From Rhizobium mongolense subsp. loessense (lineage in GTDB: Bacteria > Pseudomonadota > Alphaproteobacteria > Rhizobiales > Rhizobiaceae): DNA of 64,000 nucleotides. A program made the translations under genes and the position numbers. Below the pieces are notes generated by a model. The model was not told the DNA's origin, ran no database searches, and saw only the letters and a list, made by a program, of their open reading frames with translations. This document shows positions 26,102 to 34,540 of the stretch, one piece after another. Where the stretch lies: the NCBI RefSeq assembly GCF_900099775.1, contig NZ_FMTM01000004.1:124001-188000 (forward strand), given 5' to 3'. How positions within the stretch are numbered: position 1 is the stretch's first letter; each line of letters begins with the position of its first letter.

Positions 26102-26467
26102 CTACGTCAACGGGACATAGGCGCGGCTCTTTGCGTCGAGCCAATCGAGGTCGGTTTTGCCGGCTGCGCGCAGATAGGCTGCGGCCCTGAGAAACAGAGG
26201 ATGGCGCAGATCCCGCTTCGTCAGAAGATGATGGTCTTGCCTTTCGATCCGCTTCATCATTGCCGCCTTCTCAGGCTCGTCGCTATATGCACGCGCCAGA
26301 AAGGTCACAAACCCATCTGTGAACTCAAACACGTCGTGCTCGTAATGGTAATCGCAAAACCCGTCAGCGCCAGGCTCGGATGCATCGATGTGATGCGATA
26401 CCTCCACCGTCATGGGCCAAGCCGTGCCGCCCCGCTCCAAGACGGCCTTGGTGCGCCACAAGGCCAC
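26102..26467 (-). CDS. Hypothetical protein, probably N-terminally truncated
   Basis: The minus-strand frame encodes at least 121 residues with natural composition: ALWRTKAVLERGGTAWPMTV, EVSHHIDASEPGADGFCDYH, FLARAYSDEPEKAAMMKRIE, LRAAGKTDLDWLDAKSRAYV. I do not recognise the family. The frame stays open beyond GTG 26467 into sequence shared with the IS66-type remnant (from about 26484), so the true start was probably removed or replaced. It is convergent with the RraA-like gene. Confidence 0.45.
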   Translation of the reverse strand: MALWRTKAVLERGGTAWPMTVEVSHHIDASEPGADGFCDYHYEHDVFEFTDGFVTFLARAYSDEPEKAAMMKRIERQDHHLLTKRDLRHPLFLRAAAYLRAAGKTDLDWLDAKSRAYVPLT

Positions 26468-26483
26468 TCGCGCTCGGTAAAAC

Positions 26484-26708
26484 GTAACCGGTGTTCCGCT
26501 CCCACATTGTTCTCACCGCCGTGATCTGTGATTGCCTTTCCGGGGACGAGCAACTGGAGTTTCTCCATGGAGAGTACATTGGAGGTTCTCACGACCAGGC
26601 AGTCTGGACGTGAGGTTCACCGTCACTGGCCGGACGAGGTGAAGGCGCAGATCGTTTCGGGGAGCCTTCGGCCAGGCGTGTTGGTCAACGAAGTCGCGGA
26701 GCGACGTA
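26484..26708 (+). mobile_element. IS66-family remnant, left end with start of tnpA
   Basis: From ATG 26566 the frame reads MESTLEVLTTRQSGREVHRH, WPDEVKAQIVSGSLRP and VNEVAERR, the N-terminus of an IS66 TnpA. It breaks off at about 26706. The DNA upstream, back to about 26484, is also shared with the second copy at 32.7-33.06 kb in inverted orientation, so it represents the IS left flank. Only about 50 residues of tnpA remain, and tnpB and tnpC are absent. Confidence 0.75.
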
Positions 26709-26850
26709 AGCGGTGTTTGCCTCACACCTTGACCTCGACGCATTGTGCCATTTCGAAGAATGCCACTGTGACGAAGATGGCAACAATGCTCCACAAGCGG
26801 ACATTGCGGCTATCGAACTCCGTACTATGCGCCGTCGCAAAAGTTAGGAA
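26709..26850 (+). pseudogene. C-terminal fragment of an unidentified protein
   Basis: Between the IS66 break and 26850 one plus-strand frame gives VFASHLDLDALCHFEECHCD and NAPQADIAAIELRTMRRRKS followed by a stop. It has no start and appears to be the tail of a gene whose front was lost at the IS junction. The Cys/His cluster is notable, but I cannot assign a family. Confidence 0.35.
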
Positions 26851-26860
26851 AACACAATTG

Positions 26861-26879
26861 CTCTAGCCTTGAGCTAGAG
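26861..26879 (+). promoter_or_regulatory. Inverted repeat upstream of the acetyltransferase gene
   Basis: CTCTAGC-CTTGA-GCTAGAG is a perfect seven-base inverted repeat with a five-base spacer, 36 bases before the GNAT gene. Its 19-base span recalls MerR-type operators. It is not followed by a T-run, so it is a poor terminator. Confidence 0.4.
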
Positions 26880-26915
26880 CCTCAACGGTTTAATGGCCTT
26901 TATCACATATAGGGG

Positions 26916-27371
26916 GTGCTCGTGCAGGCAACGATCCAGCTCGTCAGAGATCCGGGTTCACATGAACGGTCCGCCATTGCCGCTTCGCTGATTGAGTTCA
27001 ACGCGTCTCGTATCGGGCGTCCGACCGAAGATAAACTGCTGGTCTTAACTGTCACTGAGCCCGAAACGGGAAATATCATTGGTGGGCTTTGGGGTAGCAC
27101 GATTCATGACCACCTGCATGTCGATCTACTGGTAGTGCCGGAAGCGCTTCGCCATGGTGGTATTGGCCGTCGTCTCATGACGCTCGCTGAGCAAGAGGCC
27201 ATAGATCGCGGCTGCCGAGGCGCGTGGCTCACGACCCATAGCTTCCAGGCGCGCGGGTTTTACGAACGGCTTGGGTATGAGGCCTTCGGGATCATGGATG
27301 ATTTTCCACCGGGACACAGCTTCATCTTTCTGCGGAAGCGATTTGAGACGGCCGGAGACTTAGCGTCATGA
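26916..27371 (+). CDS. GNAT-family N-acetyltransferase
   Basis: The 151-residue protein has the GNAT core: HVDLLVVPEALRHGGIGRRL with the acetyl-CoA loop (R-x-x-G-x-G/A), MTLAEQEAIDRGCRGAWLTT, and FYERLGYEAFGIMDDFPPGH. It would transfer acetyl from acetyl-CoA to an amine or amino acid; the substrate is unknown. GTG 26916 directly follows an AGGGGG run; GTG 26922 has better spacing from it and may be the true start. Lies between the IS66 remnant and the agmatinase-like gene, in its own transcription unit. Confidence 0.8.
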   Translation: MLVQATIQLVRDPGSHERSAIAASLIEFNASRIGRPTEDKLLVLTVTEPETGNIIGGLWGSTIHDHLHVDLLVVPEALRHGGIGRRLMTLAEQEAIDRGCRGAWLTTHSFQARGFYERLGYEAFGIMDDFPPGHSFIFLRKRFETAGDLAS

Positions 27372-27659
27372 ACCAGGCCCAGTCGGCCCGAAGCTGCGAA
27401 ATCGGCCAACTGGTCGGCTTTTCGAAAGCAACATTTGGGTGGCAATGGAGATTTATCCACCCTTTTGTGACACATCGCACATGTCAACTTCGAATGTCGC
27501 TCTGGGGTACACCCCAAAGTTACATGGCTACAGGGCTGTCGCAAAAGCCTCCTTCAATCGCTGGACTTTTGCGTCTGACATTTGCGACGGGAATTTGTGA
27601 GCAATTTAGGCCTTGCAAAATCTGCTCAGAAAAAATCAGGATTTTCGCGGAAGCACTAA

Positions 27660-28634
27660 TCACCGCGAGATCTTGCCGACCGCTCTGCCGCTAACCGCAA
27701 AGATGCGGCCGATGGTGTTGAGCAGAAGTTGGGCGGCGAGAATAGCGGTTGTGCCGGTATGGTCGTAGTCGGGCGCGACTTCGACCAGATCAACGCCGAC
27801 GATGGTGCCACGCTTCGCAAGGCCGGCAATCAGTTCCAACACCTCATAGTAGATGAAGCCTCCATGACTTGGAGTGCCTGTACCTGGCGCGATCGATGGA
27901 TCGAAACCGTCGATGTCGATGGAGAGGTAATAGCGTTCACCTGCAGGAATTCGGTTCAGAACGCCTTCGACGCCGAGATTACGGATCTGACGCACCGATA
28001 GAATGTCCGATCCTTGAGCGCGGGCATGGTCGTAACCTTCCTTGGCGGTGGATGATACATTGCGGATGCCGAGCTGCGTCATGCCGGTGACCCAAGGCTT
28101 TTCCGACGCGCGGCGCATGGGACTGCCGTGGCCGTAGCGCACGCCGTGACGCTCGTCGACGAAATCGAGATGCGCGTCGAACTGCACGAGATGAATCGGC
28201 GCCTGGTCACCGAAGGCATTGATGCAGGGTATGTTGATGGAATGATCGCCGCCAAGCACGACCGGGAGCGCGCCCGCCGCAAGAATCTTGCGGACACCGA
28301 TTTCGATATTGGCGTGGCTCGAAATCGTGTCGGTGTGAATGATATCGGCATCGCCGATATCGACGATCCTGACGCCTTCGAGATAGGTTACGTCGTCTTC
28401 ATGATCGTAAGCTCCCGCGTGACCGAACGCAAACAGCGTAGACGCCTCGCGGATGCTTCTTGGTCCGAAGCGCGCGCCGGAACGCCACTGCGTGCCGAAG
28501 TCGAAGGGCGCGCCGAGGATAGCGATATCCGCTGCGATCTGGTCCCAGTTCTCGACATAAGGGCTCTTGGCAAAGGTAGAAATGCCGACGAAGGGCAGGT
28601 TGAGCCGGCCATTGTCGTAACCGTGAGCAGCCAT
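27660..28634 (-). CDS. Agmatinase/guanidino-acid ureohydrolase family protein
   Basis: From ATG 28634 (AAGGAACG upstream) the 324-residue enzyme carries the ureohydrolase manganese motifs: VVLGGDHSINIP, HLVQFDAHLDFVDERHGVRY and LSIDIDGFDPSIAPGTGTPS, with all His and Asp ligands of the binuclear site visible. Family members split urea from agmatine, 4-guanidinobutyrate, arginine or related compounds. The four genes upstream on the same strand form a polar amino acid importer, so the enzyme probably hydrolyses an imported guanidino compound in the cytosol. The sequence does not separate agmatine from guanidino acids. The extension to 28787 overlaps the ATPase gene and is rejected. Confidence 0.88.
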   Translation of the reverse strand: MAAHGYDNGRLNLPFVGISTFAKSPYVENWDQIAADIAILGAPFDFGTQWRSGARFGPRSIREASTLFAFGHAGAYDHEDDVTYLEGVRIVDIGDADIIHTDTISSHANIEIGVRKILAAGALPVVLGGDHSINIPCINAFGDQAPIHLVQFDAHLDFVDERHGVRYGHGSPMRRASEKPWVTGMTQLGIRNVSSTAKEGYDHARAQGSDILSVRQIRNLGVEGVLNRIPAGERYYLSIDIDGFDPSIAPGTGTPSHGGFIYYEVLELIAGLAKRGTIVGVDLVEVAPDYDHTGTTAILAAQLLLNTIGRIFAVSGRAVGKISR

Positions 28635-28653
28635 GATCGTTCCTTTCAAGGTA

Positions 28654-29436
28654 TCAAAGCGCGCGTTCGCGCCAGGTTTGTAGAAATTGCGCAAGACGCA
28701 TGCTCTTCGGCTCGGCGAAAAGCGCTCGCGGCGAGCCTTCCTCGACAATGCGACCGCCATCCATGAAGACGACGCGGTTGGCCGCATGGGCAGCGAAACC
28801 CATCTCGTGCGTGACGATGACCATGGTCATGCCCTCCGCCGCGAGCGTCTTCATGACCGAAAGCACCTCGCCTACCAGTTCGGGATCGAGCGCGGACGTC
28901 GGTTCGTCGAACAGCATTGCCTTTGGCTTGCAGGCAAGCGCCCGGGCAATCGCCACGCGTTGCTTCTGCCCCCCGGACAGACTGTCGGGACGGCGGTCCG
29001 CGAACGTGGCAAGCCCTACCTTTTCCAGCATTGCACGCCCGGTTTCCTCCGCTTGCTTTCGAGCAGCGCCATGCGCCAGCCGAAGCGCCAATGTGACATT
29101 GTCGAGAACGCTCATATGCGGCCAGAGGTGGAAATGCTGGAACACCATGCCGAGCGGTCGGCGTGTTTCCGCCAGTTCTTTCGCACCGGCCCGTTCCCGC
29201 CCGAGTGGCGTTTCCCGCCAGCCGATCATCTTTCCAAAAACTTGCACCTCGCCGCCGTCGTAAGGGTCGAGAAAGGCGATCGAGCGCAACAGCGTGCTCT
29301 TGCCCGAACCGGAGGGGCCGATGATGCAGGTGACGTCGCCGGCATGAATGTCGAGGTCGATGCCGGACAGCACCGTCTTCGCACCGAACCGCTTCTGAAG
29401 TCCGCGCACCGAGATCGCAGCTCTTCTTGCCGTCAT
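28654..29436 (-). CDS. Amino acid ABC transporter ATPase (guanidino-compound locus)
   Basis: The 260-residue ATPase has Walker [11 protein letters not shown]-loop [18 protein letters not shown], signature [15 protein letters not shown], Walker [15 protein letters not shown] and switch His [11 protein letters not shown]. It carries an insertion (about 15 residues, [18 protein letters not shown]) before the Q-loop compared with GlnQ, a variation common in this class. Its start follows the permease stop by one base. Confidence 0.92.
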   Translation of the reverse strand: MTARRAAISVRGLQKRFGAKTVLSGIDLDIHAGDVTCIIGPSGSGKSTLLRSIAFLDPYDGGEVQVFGKMIGWRETPLGRERAGAKELAETRRPLGMVFQHFHLWPHMSVLDNVTLALRLAHGAARKQAEETGRAMLEKVGLATFADRRPDSLSGGQKQRVAIARALACKPKAMLFDEPTSALDPELVGEVLSVMKTLAAEGMTMVIVTHEMGFAAHAANRVVFMDGGRIVEEGSPRALFAEPKSMRLAQFLQTWRERAL

Positions 29437-29437
29437 A

Positions 29438-30085
29438 TCAGGAGCCTTTCACCGCAAAGTGCCGCTCCGCATAAAAGCCGAACCGCGAAATAATTTCGAC
29501 GAGCGCCCAGTAAAGGAGGGCGATGGTAAGATAGGGCGTGACGACGGCAAAGGTGATGGAACTGATGGTGCCGGCAACCTTCGTCAGTTCGCCAAGCGTG
29601 ATGACAGATAGGACCGCCGACTCTTTCACAAGATTGATCGTCTGCCCCACGGAGGCAGGAAGCGTGAGGCGCAGTGCCTGGGGTAGTTCGATGTTGAGAA
29701 AGGTTTGGCCCGGCGTGAGGCCGAGCATTTCGGCGGCCTCACGCTCACCCTTCGGGATCGCGTTGAAGCCGGCACGAAAGATTTCCGCAAAAGGGCCCGC
29801 GCCATAAAGACCGAGACCGACGACGCCAGCGACATAGGGGCTGAGCAACAAACCAAATTGCGGACCGCCGTAATAGAGAAGGAAAAGCACCAGCGCGAGC
29901 GGTGCGCCGCGGGCAAATTCGACGTAGAATCGAATCGGCAGCGCGATGAACTGGAAGCGGCTACGGAGCGCCAGTGCCAGAACGATGCCGACGAGAATGG
30001 AAATGCCAATGCCGAGCAGAGAAACCGCAACCGTCGTGGCGAGGCCGGCGGCATAGAGTGGAATATCGTTGACGAAACCGGGCAT
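29438..30085 (-). CDS. Amino acid ABC transporter permease (guanidino-compound locus, 1)
   Basis: The 215-residue HisM-type permease starts at ATG 30085, overlapping the stop of the upstream permease (TAATG). The EAA loop reads [20 protein letters not shown] and [20 protein letters not shown], and [20 protein letters not shown] follows. About five membrane segments. Forms the channel with the next permease. Confidence 0.9.
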   Translation of the reverse strand: MPGFVNDIPLYAAGLATTVAVSLLGIGISILVGIVLALALRSRFQFIALPIRFYVEFARGAPLALVLFLLYYGGPQFGLLLSPYVAGVVGLGLYGAGPFAEIFRAGFNAIPKGEREAAEMLGLTPGQTFLNIELPQALRLTLPASVGQTINLVKESAVLSVITLGELTKVAGTISSITFAVVTPYLTIALLYWALVEIISRFGFYAERHFAVKGS

Positions 30086-30735
30086 TATCGTTTTGCCCTC
30101 CGCGCCAAGTGGCGTTCGAGCAAAAGACCGATACATGCCAGCACCGCTCCGATCGTCACGTAAAGCAACAGCGCTGAGGCATAGGCTTCCAGCGGACGGA
30201 ACGTAGACGCGGCCACTTGCTGCGCCCGGCGGGCAATGTCGGTAACGGCGATCACGGAGACGAGCGAAGAGTTCTTGACGAGAGCCTGCATCTCCCCGAC
30301 CAGCGCCGGCAGCATCAGACGCACCGCCTGCGGTGCTTCGATCCTGAAAAACGTCTGGCTGGCGGACAGACCAAGCATTTCAGCCGTCTCGATCTCACCC
30401 TGCGGGATCGCTTGAAGTCCGGCGCGGTAGATTTCCGACTGGAAGGCGGCGGTGTTCAATGCCAGTGCCAGTGTTGCCGCGACGGCGGGTTCCAACGCCA
30501 GTCCGAGAAAGGGCAAAAAATAGAAGACGATCAATAGTTGTACGAGGATGGGGGTACCTCGCCAGAAGGAGAGATAAAGCCCTGCCGCGCGGCTCACGAC
30601 CTTGCCGCCGCGGGAAGCCGCGGCAAGGAGAATGGCCAATGGCGCACCGAGAAGAAGTGCCGAAAAACTGACCGTGACCGTGGTGACAAGGCCGTCCAGA
30701 AGCGGTGGCCAAACGCCTGCAAGTGCCCTGTTCAT
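30085..30735 (-). CDS. Amino acid ABC transporter permease (guanidino-compound locus, 2)
   Basis: A 216-residue permease with EAA loop SEIYRAGLQAIPQGEIETAE and MLGLSASQTFFRIEAPQAVR, followed by LVKNSSLVSVIAVTDIARRA. The N-terminal FWRGTPILVQLLIVFYFLPF is the standard family signature. It lies 21 bases after the binding-protein gene. Confidence 0.9.
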   Translation of the reverse strand: MNRALAGVWPPLLDGLVTTVTVSFSALLLGAPLAILLAAASRGGKVVSRAAGLYLSFWRGTPILVQLLIVFYFLPFLGLALEPAVAATLALALNTAAFQSEIYRAGLQAIPQGEIETAEMLGLSASQTFFRIEAPQAVRLMLPALVGEMQALVKNSSLVSVIAVTDIARRAQQVAASTFRPLEAYASALLLYVTIGAVLACIGLLLERHLARRAKR

Positions 30736-30756
30736 TACCGGTTCTCTTCGTCCGGC

Positions 30757-31602
30757 TTACTCGGCGGCGGGAAGGGATCCCGGCAGTTCCATTGGAGCGC
30801 CAAACCACTTCTTCTGCAGTTCGACAAGCTTGCCGGATTTGTTGAGCTTGACGAGCTCCGCATCGATCAGGGCGTTGAGCGAGGCGCTGTCGGCATCGTT
30901 GCGGCCAGCCCAGGAGAAATAGGTCTTTTGACCGAAAGTTGGCAGCACGACTTCGAAGACGTCCGGGCGCTGCCGCGCTGCTTCGAGGAGGTTAGGCAAC
31001 GAGTTGACGACGGCGCTGATACGACCGGCTCCGAGGTCTGCATAGGCTTCTGAGAAGTCGGTGTATGTCGAAACCGCTATCTCACCCTTGCCGCCCGCCT
31101 TCAGTTCGCCGGCGAATTTTTCAAGCGCTGCAAGCTGGGCCGAGCCTGCCTGCGAGCCGACTGGCTTGCCGGCAATGTCTTCTGGCTTGGTAATCTCGGC
31201 ATCACCCTTGCGCTTCAGGACAGCCATCGTGGCATCTGCGATCGGTGCGGAAAGATGGTAGGCCTTCATACGCTCCGGCGTAACCGTGACCGAAGTGACG
31301 ACATAATCGAAGCGGCTAGCCGCAAGACCCGGCAGGATACCTTGCCAAGGCAGATCGAGCCGCTTCAGTTCGACGCCGGGCATCGCCTTCATGACTTCTT
31401 CAATGATGTCGGCGGAATAGCCAACGATCTTCCCGTCCTCGACAAATTCGAACGGCGCAAAGCGTGCCTCGGTGGCAACGGTGAAAACCTTTGCAGTCTT
31501 GATCTTTTCCAGCAGATCGGCGGAGCGCGCGGCAGGCGCAGCAAGGGCGACAGCAAGCACCGCGCCCACCAGAAGGATCTTCGAATTCCGAATGGCTTTC
31601 AT
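30757..31602 (-). CDS. ABC transporter substrate-binding protein (guanidino-compound locus)
   Basis: The 281-residue protein has a signal peptide (about 1-27, ending ALAAPAARSA) and the SBP_bac_3 fold: TVATEARFAPFEFVEDGKIV, GYSADIIEEVMKAMPGVELK, LPGLAASRFDYVVTSVTVTP. GGGGAACG precedes the ATG. It is the first gene of the five-gene operon ending with the ureohydrolase and faces a LysR gene across a 127-base divergent promoter. An arginine- or agmatine-like ligand is inferred from the enzyme encoded downstream. Confidence 0.9.
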   Translation of the reverse strand: MKAIRNSKILLVGAVLAVALAAPAARSADLLEKIKTAKVFTVATEARFAPFEFVEDGKIVGYSADIIEEVMKAMPGVELKRLDLPWQGILPGLAASRFDYVVTSVTVTPERMKAYHLSAPIADATMAVLKRKGDAEITKPEDIAGKPVGSQAGSAQLAALEKFAGELKAGGKGEIAVSTYTDFSEAYADLGAGRISAVVNSLPNLLEAARQRPDVFEVVLPTFGQKTYFSWAGRNDADSASLNALIDAELVKLNKSGKLVELQKKWFGAPMELPGSLPAAE

Positions 31603-31696
31603 AGTTTCGTTCCCCTGTTTTTTTGGATCGCTTAGTGATCTCCGCAGAAGAGAAAAGCATGGACAATAGCGCAGAAAAATAGGAAAGATATAAAGT

Positions 31697-31719
31697 TTAC
31701 ATCAGAATTATTAATGTAA
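31697..31719 (+). promoter_or_regulatory. LysR-type dyad in the divergent promoter
   Basis: TTACAT (31697-31702) and ATGTAA (31714-31719) form a perfect inverted repeat with an 11-base spacer, of LysR-site type. It ends 10 bases before the LysR start codon and so overlaps its ribosome-binding region, suggesting autoregulation and control of the divergent transporter operon. Confidence 0.55.
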
Positions 31720-31729
31720 GGAAAGACGG

Positions 31730-32674
31730 ATGCTGCTGGCTCAATCCGACCTTCGCTCCTTGACGGCGTTTCGGGCAGTCGTCGAGCATAAGAGCTTTCT
31801 CGGCGCACAGATCGCGCTCGGCCTTAGCCAATCCGCCGTCAGCTTTCACATCAAGGCTCTGGAAGATCGTTTGGGCTTCAAGCTCTGCCGGCGCGGCCGC
31901 TCGGGTTTCGAGCTGACGGATCGTGGCGCTATCGTGCTTGAACGATCGAAAGGACTCTTTCTGGCGCTCAATGCCTTCGAGAGCGACATTGGTGCGCTCA
32001 AGAACCGGATTACCGGCACACTGAGGCTCGGCCTGATCGACAACACCATCACTGACTGCGATCTGCCGATCCATCGAGTTATCGCTCGTATTAGCGAGAA
32101 GGCACCTGAAGCGCGAATTGAACTGGCAATCGACTCTCCGGATGCACTGCTTTCCGAAATTGCCAATGGCGGACTCGACATCGCGCTTCTACCGGAAACG
32201 CAACCCTATCAGGGTCTGAAGCTCTCCCGACTTCGGGAGGAAATCCATTCGCTCTACTGCGCCCAGGGGCACCCGCTCTTTAAGCAAGTGGAAGCCGAAT
32301 TGACGATAGAACGCATCGAGGCCTTCGATTTCGTTGTACGCCCATACGCCAACATGCGTGAATTGCAATTCTTTCCGCAGGCACGAGCTCGCGCTATCGC
32401 CTCCAATATGGAGGCACAGGCGATGTTCGTGATGTCCGGACACTATCTCGGTTACTTGCCGGACCATTATGCACGCGACTGGGTTCAGAAAGGTTGTTTC
32501 CGGTCGCTTATTCCGGACGAAACTCGAATTCACTCCACATTCGTCATTGCCACGCGTTCCGCAGAAAAGCCCTCGACCGTCCTCGACCTCTTCATCCGCG
32601 AACTGGCAGGCATTGCCTCGGAATCCTTACATAAGGAGGATTTTCTCGCTGCGGGGAACGTGGCACGTCTATAA
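31730..32674 (+). CDS. LysR-type regulator of the ureohydrolase/transporter operon
   Basis: The 314-residue protein has an N-terminal winged helix-turn-helix (LRSLTAFRAVVEHKSFLGAQ, ALGLSQSAVSFHIKALEDRL) and a substrate-binding domain (GTLRLGLIDNTITDCDLPIH, MFVMSGHYLGYLPDHYARDW). AAGGAAAG lies upstream of ATG 31730. Divergent arrangement with the importer and ureohydrolase operon points to that operon as its target, comparable to LysR control of guanidinobutyrase in Pseudomonas. The second IS66 remnant begins within a few bases of the stop, but the C-terminus looks intact. Confidence 0.88.
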   Translation: MLLAQSDLRSLTAFRAVVEHKSFLGAQIALGLSQSAVSFHIKALEDRLGFKLCRRGRSGFELTDRGAIVLERSKGLFLALNAFESDIGALKNRITGTLRLGLIDNTITDCDLPIHRVIARISEKAPEARIELAIDSPDALLSEIANGGLDIALLPETQPYQGLKLSRLREEIHSLYCAQGHPLFKQVEAELTIERIEAFDFVVRPYANMRELQFFPQARARAIASNMEAQAMFVMSGHYLGYLPDHYARDWVQKGCFRSLIPDETRIHSTFVIATRSAEKPSTVLDLFIRELAGIASESLHKEDFLAAGNVARL

Positions 32675-32679
32675 GACTT

Positions 32680-33060
32680 GCCCAATCTCGGGACGACTGG
32701 CCCTTTTGATCGGCGGCTCTGAAACGGGTGGATTGACGATGACCGCTGCAAACTCCACCGCATCCTCGGGTGCGGGCAGAACCAGCTTGCCCTGTCGTGC
32801 CATCGTTCTCCAGGTCGACAGGTGGTTTGGCTTCAAGCCATGGCGCTCGGCGACCTCATTCACCATCGCGCCGGGCCGAAGGCTCTCCGAAACGATCTGC
32901 CTTAACGTCGTCCGGCCACTGCCGGTGAACCTCACGCCCAGACTTCCTGGCCGTGAGAACCTCCAATGTAGTCTCCATGGAGAAACTCCCGTTGCTCGTC
33001 CGTAAAGGCGATCACAGATCAGGGTGACCAGAGCAACGTGGGGCAGGAACAGCGGTTACG
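32680..33060 (-). mobile_element. IS66-family remnant, second copy, inverted and frameshifted
   Basis: Reading the minus strand from ATG about 32983: METTLEVLTARKSGREVHRQ, WPDDVKA, then a loss of two bases puts the rest in another frame: QIVSESLRPGAMVNEVAERH, GLKPNHLSTWRTMARQGKLV, LPAPEDAVEFAAVIV. It ends near 32680 against the LysR stop. This is IS66 TnpA, missing its C-terminus. The leader up to about 33060 is homologous to that of the copy at 26.5 kb. No tnpB/tnpC. Confidence 0.75.
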
Positions 33061-33308
33061 GTAAAACAGCTTTTCGATCTGCACCAAATCTACATGTCAG
33101 CGAGGTCGTCCTCGCCCCAGCTTTCTTTTGCGGGCGCCGCGCTTGCCCAATTCATGCGCAATCGGCACATTTGTCGCCAAACGCATTGTAGTCTCTAGAC
33201 GATCTTCCATCTCATCCGCAAGGATTAGGAAACCGGGGCCTAAGATATCGCATTCTTCAGCCAACCGGTACGACCGTCGCGAAATCGAGGCCGGAGCGCT
33301 GCCAATCT

Positions 33309-34118
33309 TCAAACGCGCGATGTCGAAGCGCGTCTTGAAAGCGAATTGAATCCGAGCTTTTCCGAAATCTCTTGTGCTGCGTTCAACAGGCTATCGAGAT
33401 AGGCAGCGCGATTGCGCAGCCCGTCCTCGCGCGGCGCAACGAGGCACAGCGTGGCGATGCAGGCGCCATCAGCCTGATAGATCGGGACAGCCAAACAATG
33501 GGTAAAATTCTCCACTTCACTATTGAAGGTGAAATATCCATCGCGTGCTGCCTGCCTTACCTGGGCGATGAAATCCTCCGGCTCCAGCCGCCGGCCGTTC
33601 GGCAAAACGAAATCCTCCGGCGGGATAAGTTCAAGGATTTCCTGATCCGAAAGGTTTGAGACGAGGAGGCGGCCTGACGCGGTCCAGGGAATGGAAACGA
33701 GTTCGCCGACATTCGAGGAGATTCGGAACGGTCGGATGCCCTCGCGCATCATCGCAACCGTATATTTGTTGCCCTCGAGCAGACACATCTGCGCCGTCTC
33801 ACGCGTTTCCTCGGCGAGATGAACCAGCATGCGATCGCACTCGCGCATCAGGTCGAACTGCTCTGCATATGCCGTGCCGAGAAAATAGAGGCGACGGCCG
33901 AGAAAGACCCGGCCGTCGCCACCTTGATAATCCAACATGCCGTGGTTGAGCAGCAGGTTGACGAGCTCGTAGATAGAGGAGCGCGGCGCGCCGATTTCCG
34001 CAGCGATCTCATTCGGGCGCATGGGCCGACGCTTCACACGCAGGAACTCAAGAATCTCGAAGGCGCGATCCAGTCCCCGCGTCCGTCGTGATACCGTGTC
34101 GCCGTAGGCTTCGGTCAT
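33309..34118 (-). CDS. IclR-family transcriptional regulator
   Basis: From ATG 34118 (GGAG upstream) the 269-residue protein has an N-terminal winged helix (LDRAFEILEFLRVKRRPMRP, NEIAAEIGAPRSSIYELVNL) and the IclR effector domain (LVHLAEETRETAQMCLLEGN, NVGELVSIPWTASGRLLVSN, NFTHCLAVPIYQADGACIAT). It lies just downstream of the RidA gene at the end of an operon that carries RidA, ATPase, two permeases and a binding protein. The repeats in the divergent promoter at 37.6-37.7 kb are its likely targets. Confidence 0.87.
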   Translation of the reverse strand: MTEAYGDTVSRRTRGLDRAFEILEFLRVKRRPMRPNEIAAEIGAPRSSIYELVNLLLNHGMLDYQGGDGRVFLGRRLYFLGTAYAEQFDLMRECDRMLVHLAEETRETAQMCLLEGNKYTVAMMREGIRPFRISSNVGELVSIPWTASGRLLVSNLSDQEILELIPPEDFVLPNGRRLEPEDFIAQVRQAARDGYFTFNSEVENFTHCLAVPIYQADGACIATLCLVAPREDGLRNRAAYLDSLLNAAQEISEKLGFNSLSRRASTSRV

Positions 34119-34138
34119 TTTCTGCTCCGGAGTTGCTG

Positions 34139-34528
34139 TCAGGCGCGATCGGCGCGATAGGCCACGCAATCGACTTCTACCTTGCAATCGACCATCATCC
34201 GCGACTGAACACAAGCGCGTGCCGGTGCATTCGCGCCAAAAAATTCAGCATAGACGCCATTGAAGCTCCAGAAATCGCGGGGGTCATCGAGCCAGACCCC
34301 AACGCGCACGACATCCTCCAGACCGTAACCGGCTTCGTCGAGAATACTGATCATGTTCTCGATCGCCTTGCGACTCTGTGCGACAATACCGCCGGGTACG
34401 ATTTCGCCGTTTTCCATAGGAACCTGGCCGGAGACATAGAGCCAGCCTGCTGCTTCCGTCGCCCGGGCAAAGGGCAGCGGTTGTCCGCCGGCCCCGGTTT
34501 CGCCAGCACCGTAACGCTTGATTGTCAT
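34139..34528 (-). CDS. RidA-family enamine/imine deaminase
   Basis: A 129-residue RidA/YjgF protein: AAGWLYVSGQVPMENGEIVP, GIVAQSRKAIENMISILDEA, and the C-terminal ARACVQSRMMVDCKVEVDCVA with the conserved Arg of the active site. RidA hydrolyses reactive enamine/imine intermediates such as 2-aminoacrylate made by PLP-dependent serine/threonine dehydratases. The operon's divergent partner is a D-serine dehydratase/D-threonine aldolase-like PLP enzyme, which gives it an obvious job: removing the intermediate formed there. Confidence 0.88.
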   Translation of the reverse strand: MTIKRYGAGETGAGGQPLPFARATEAAGWLYVSGQVPMENGEIVPGGIVAQSRKAIENMISILDEAGYGLEDVVRVGVWLDDPRDFWSFNGVYAEFFGANAPARACVQSRMMVDCKVEVDCVAYRADRA

Positions 34529-34540
34529 TGGATCTCTCTT

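Noticed and set aside
26861..26879. Rho-independent terminator or active MerR promoter
   Set aside because: No T-run follows for a terminator, and a -10 box at the MerR-typical 19-base spacing is not found; kept only as a dyad.
26484..33060. Composite transposon formed by two IS66 copies
   Set aside because: Both copies keep only part of tnpA and no right ends, and target-site duplications are not visible, so present mobility cannot be claimed.
33097..33312. 71-residue minus-strand frame overlapping the IclR stop
   Set aside because: TTG start within TTGA, no family resemblance, lies beside IS66 debris; insufficient support.
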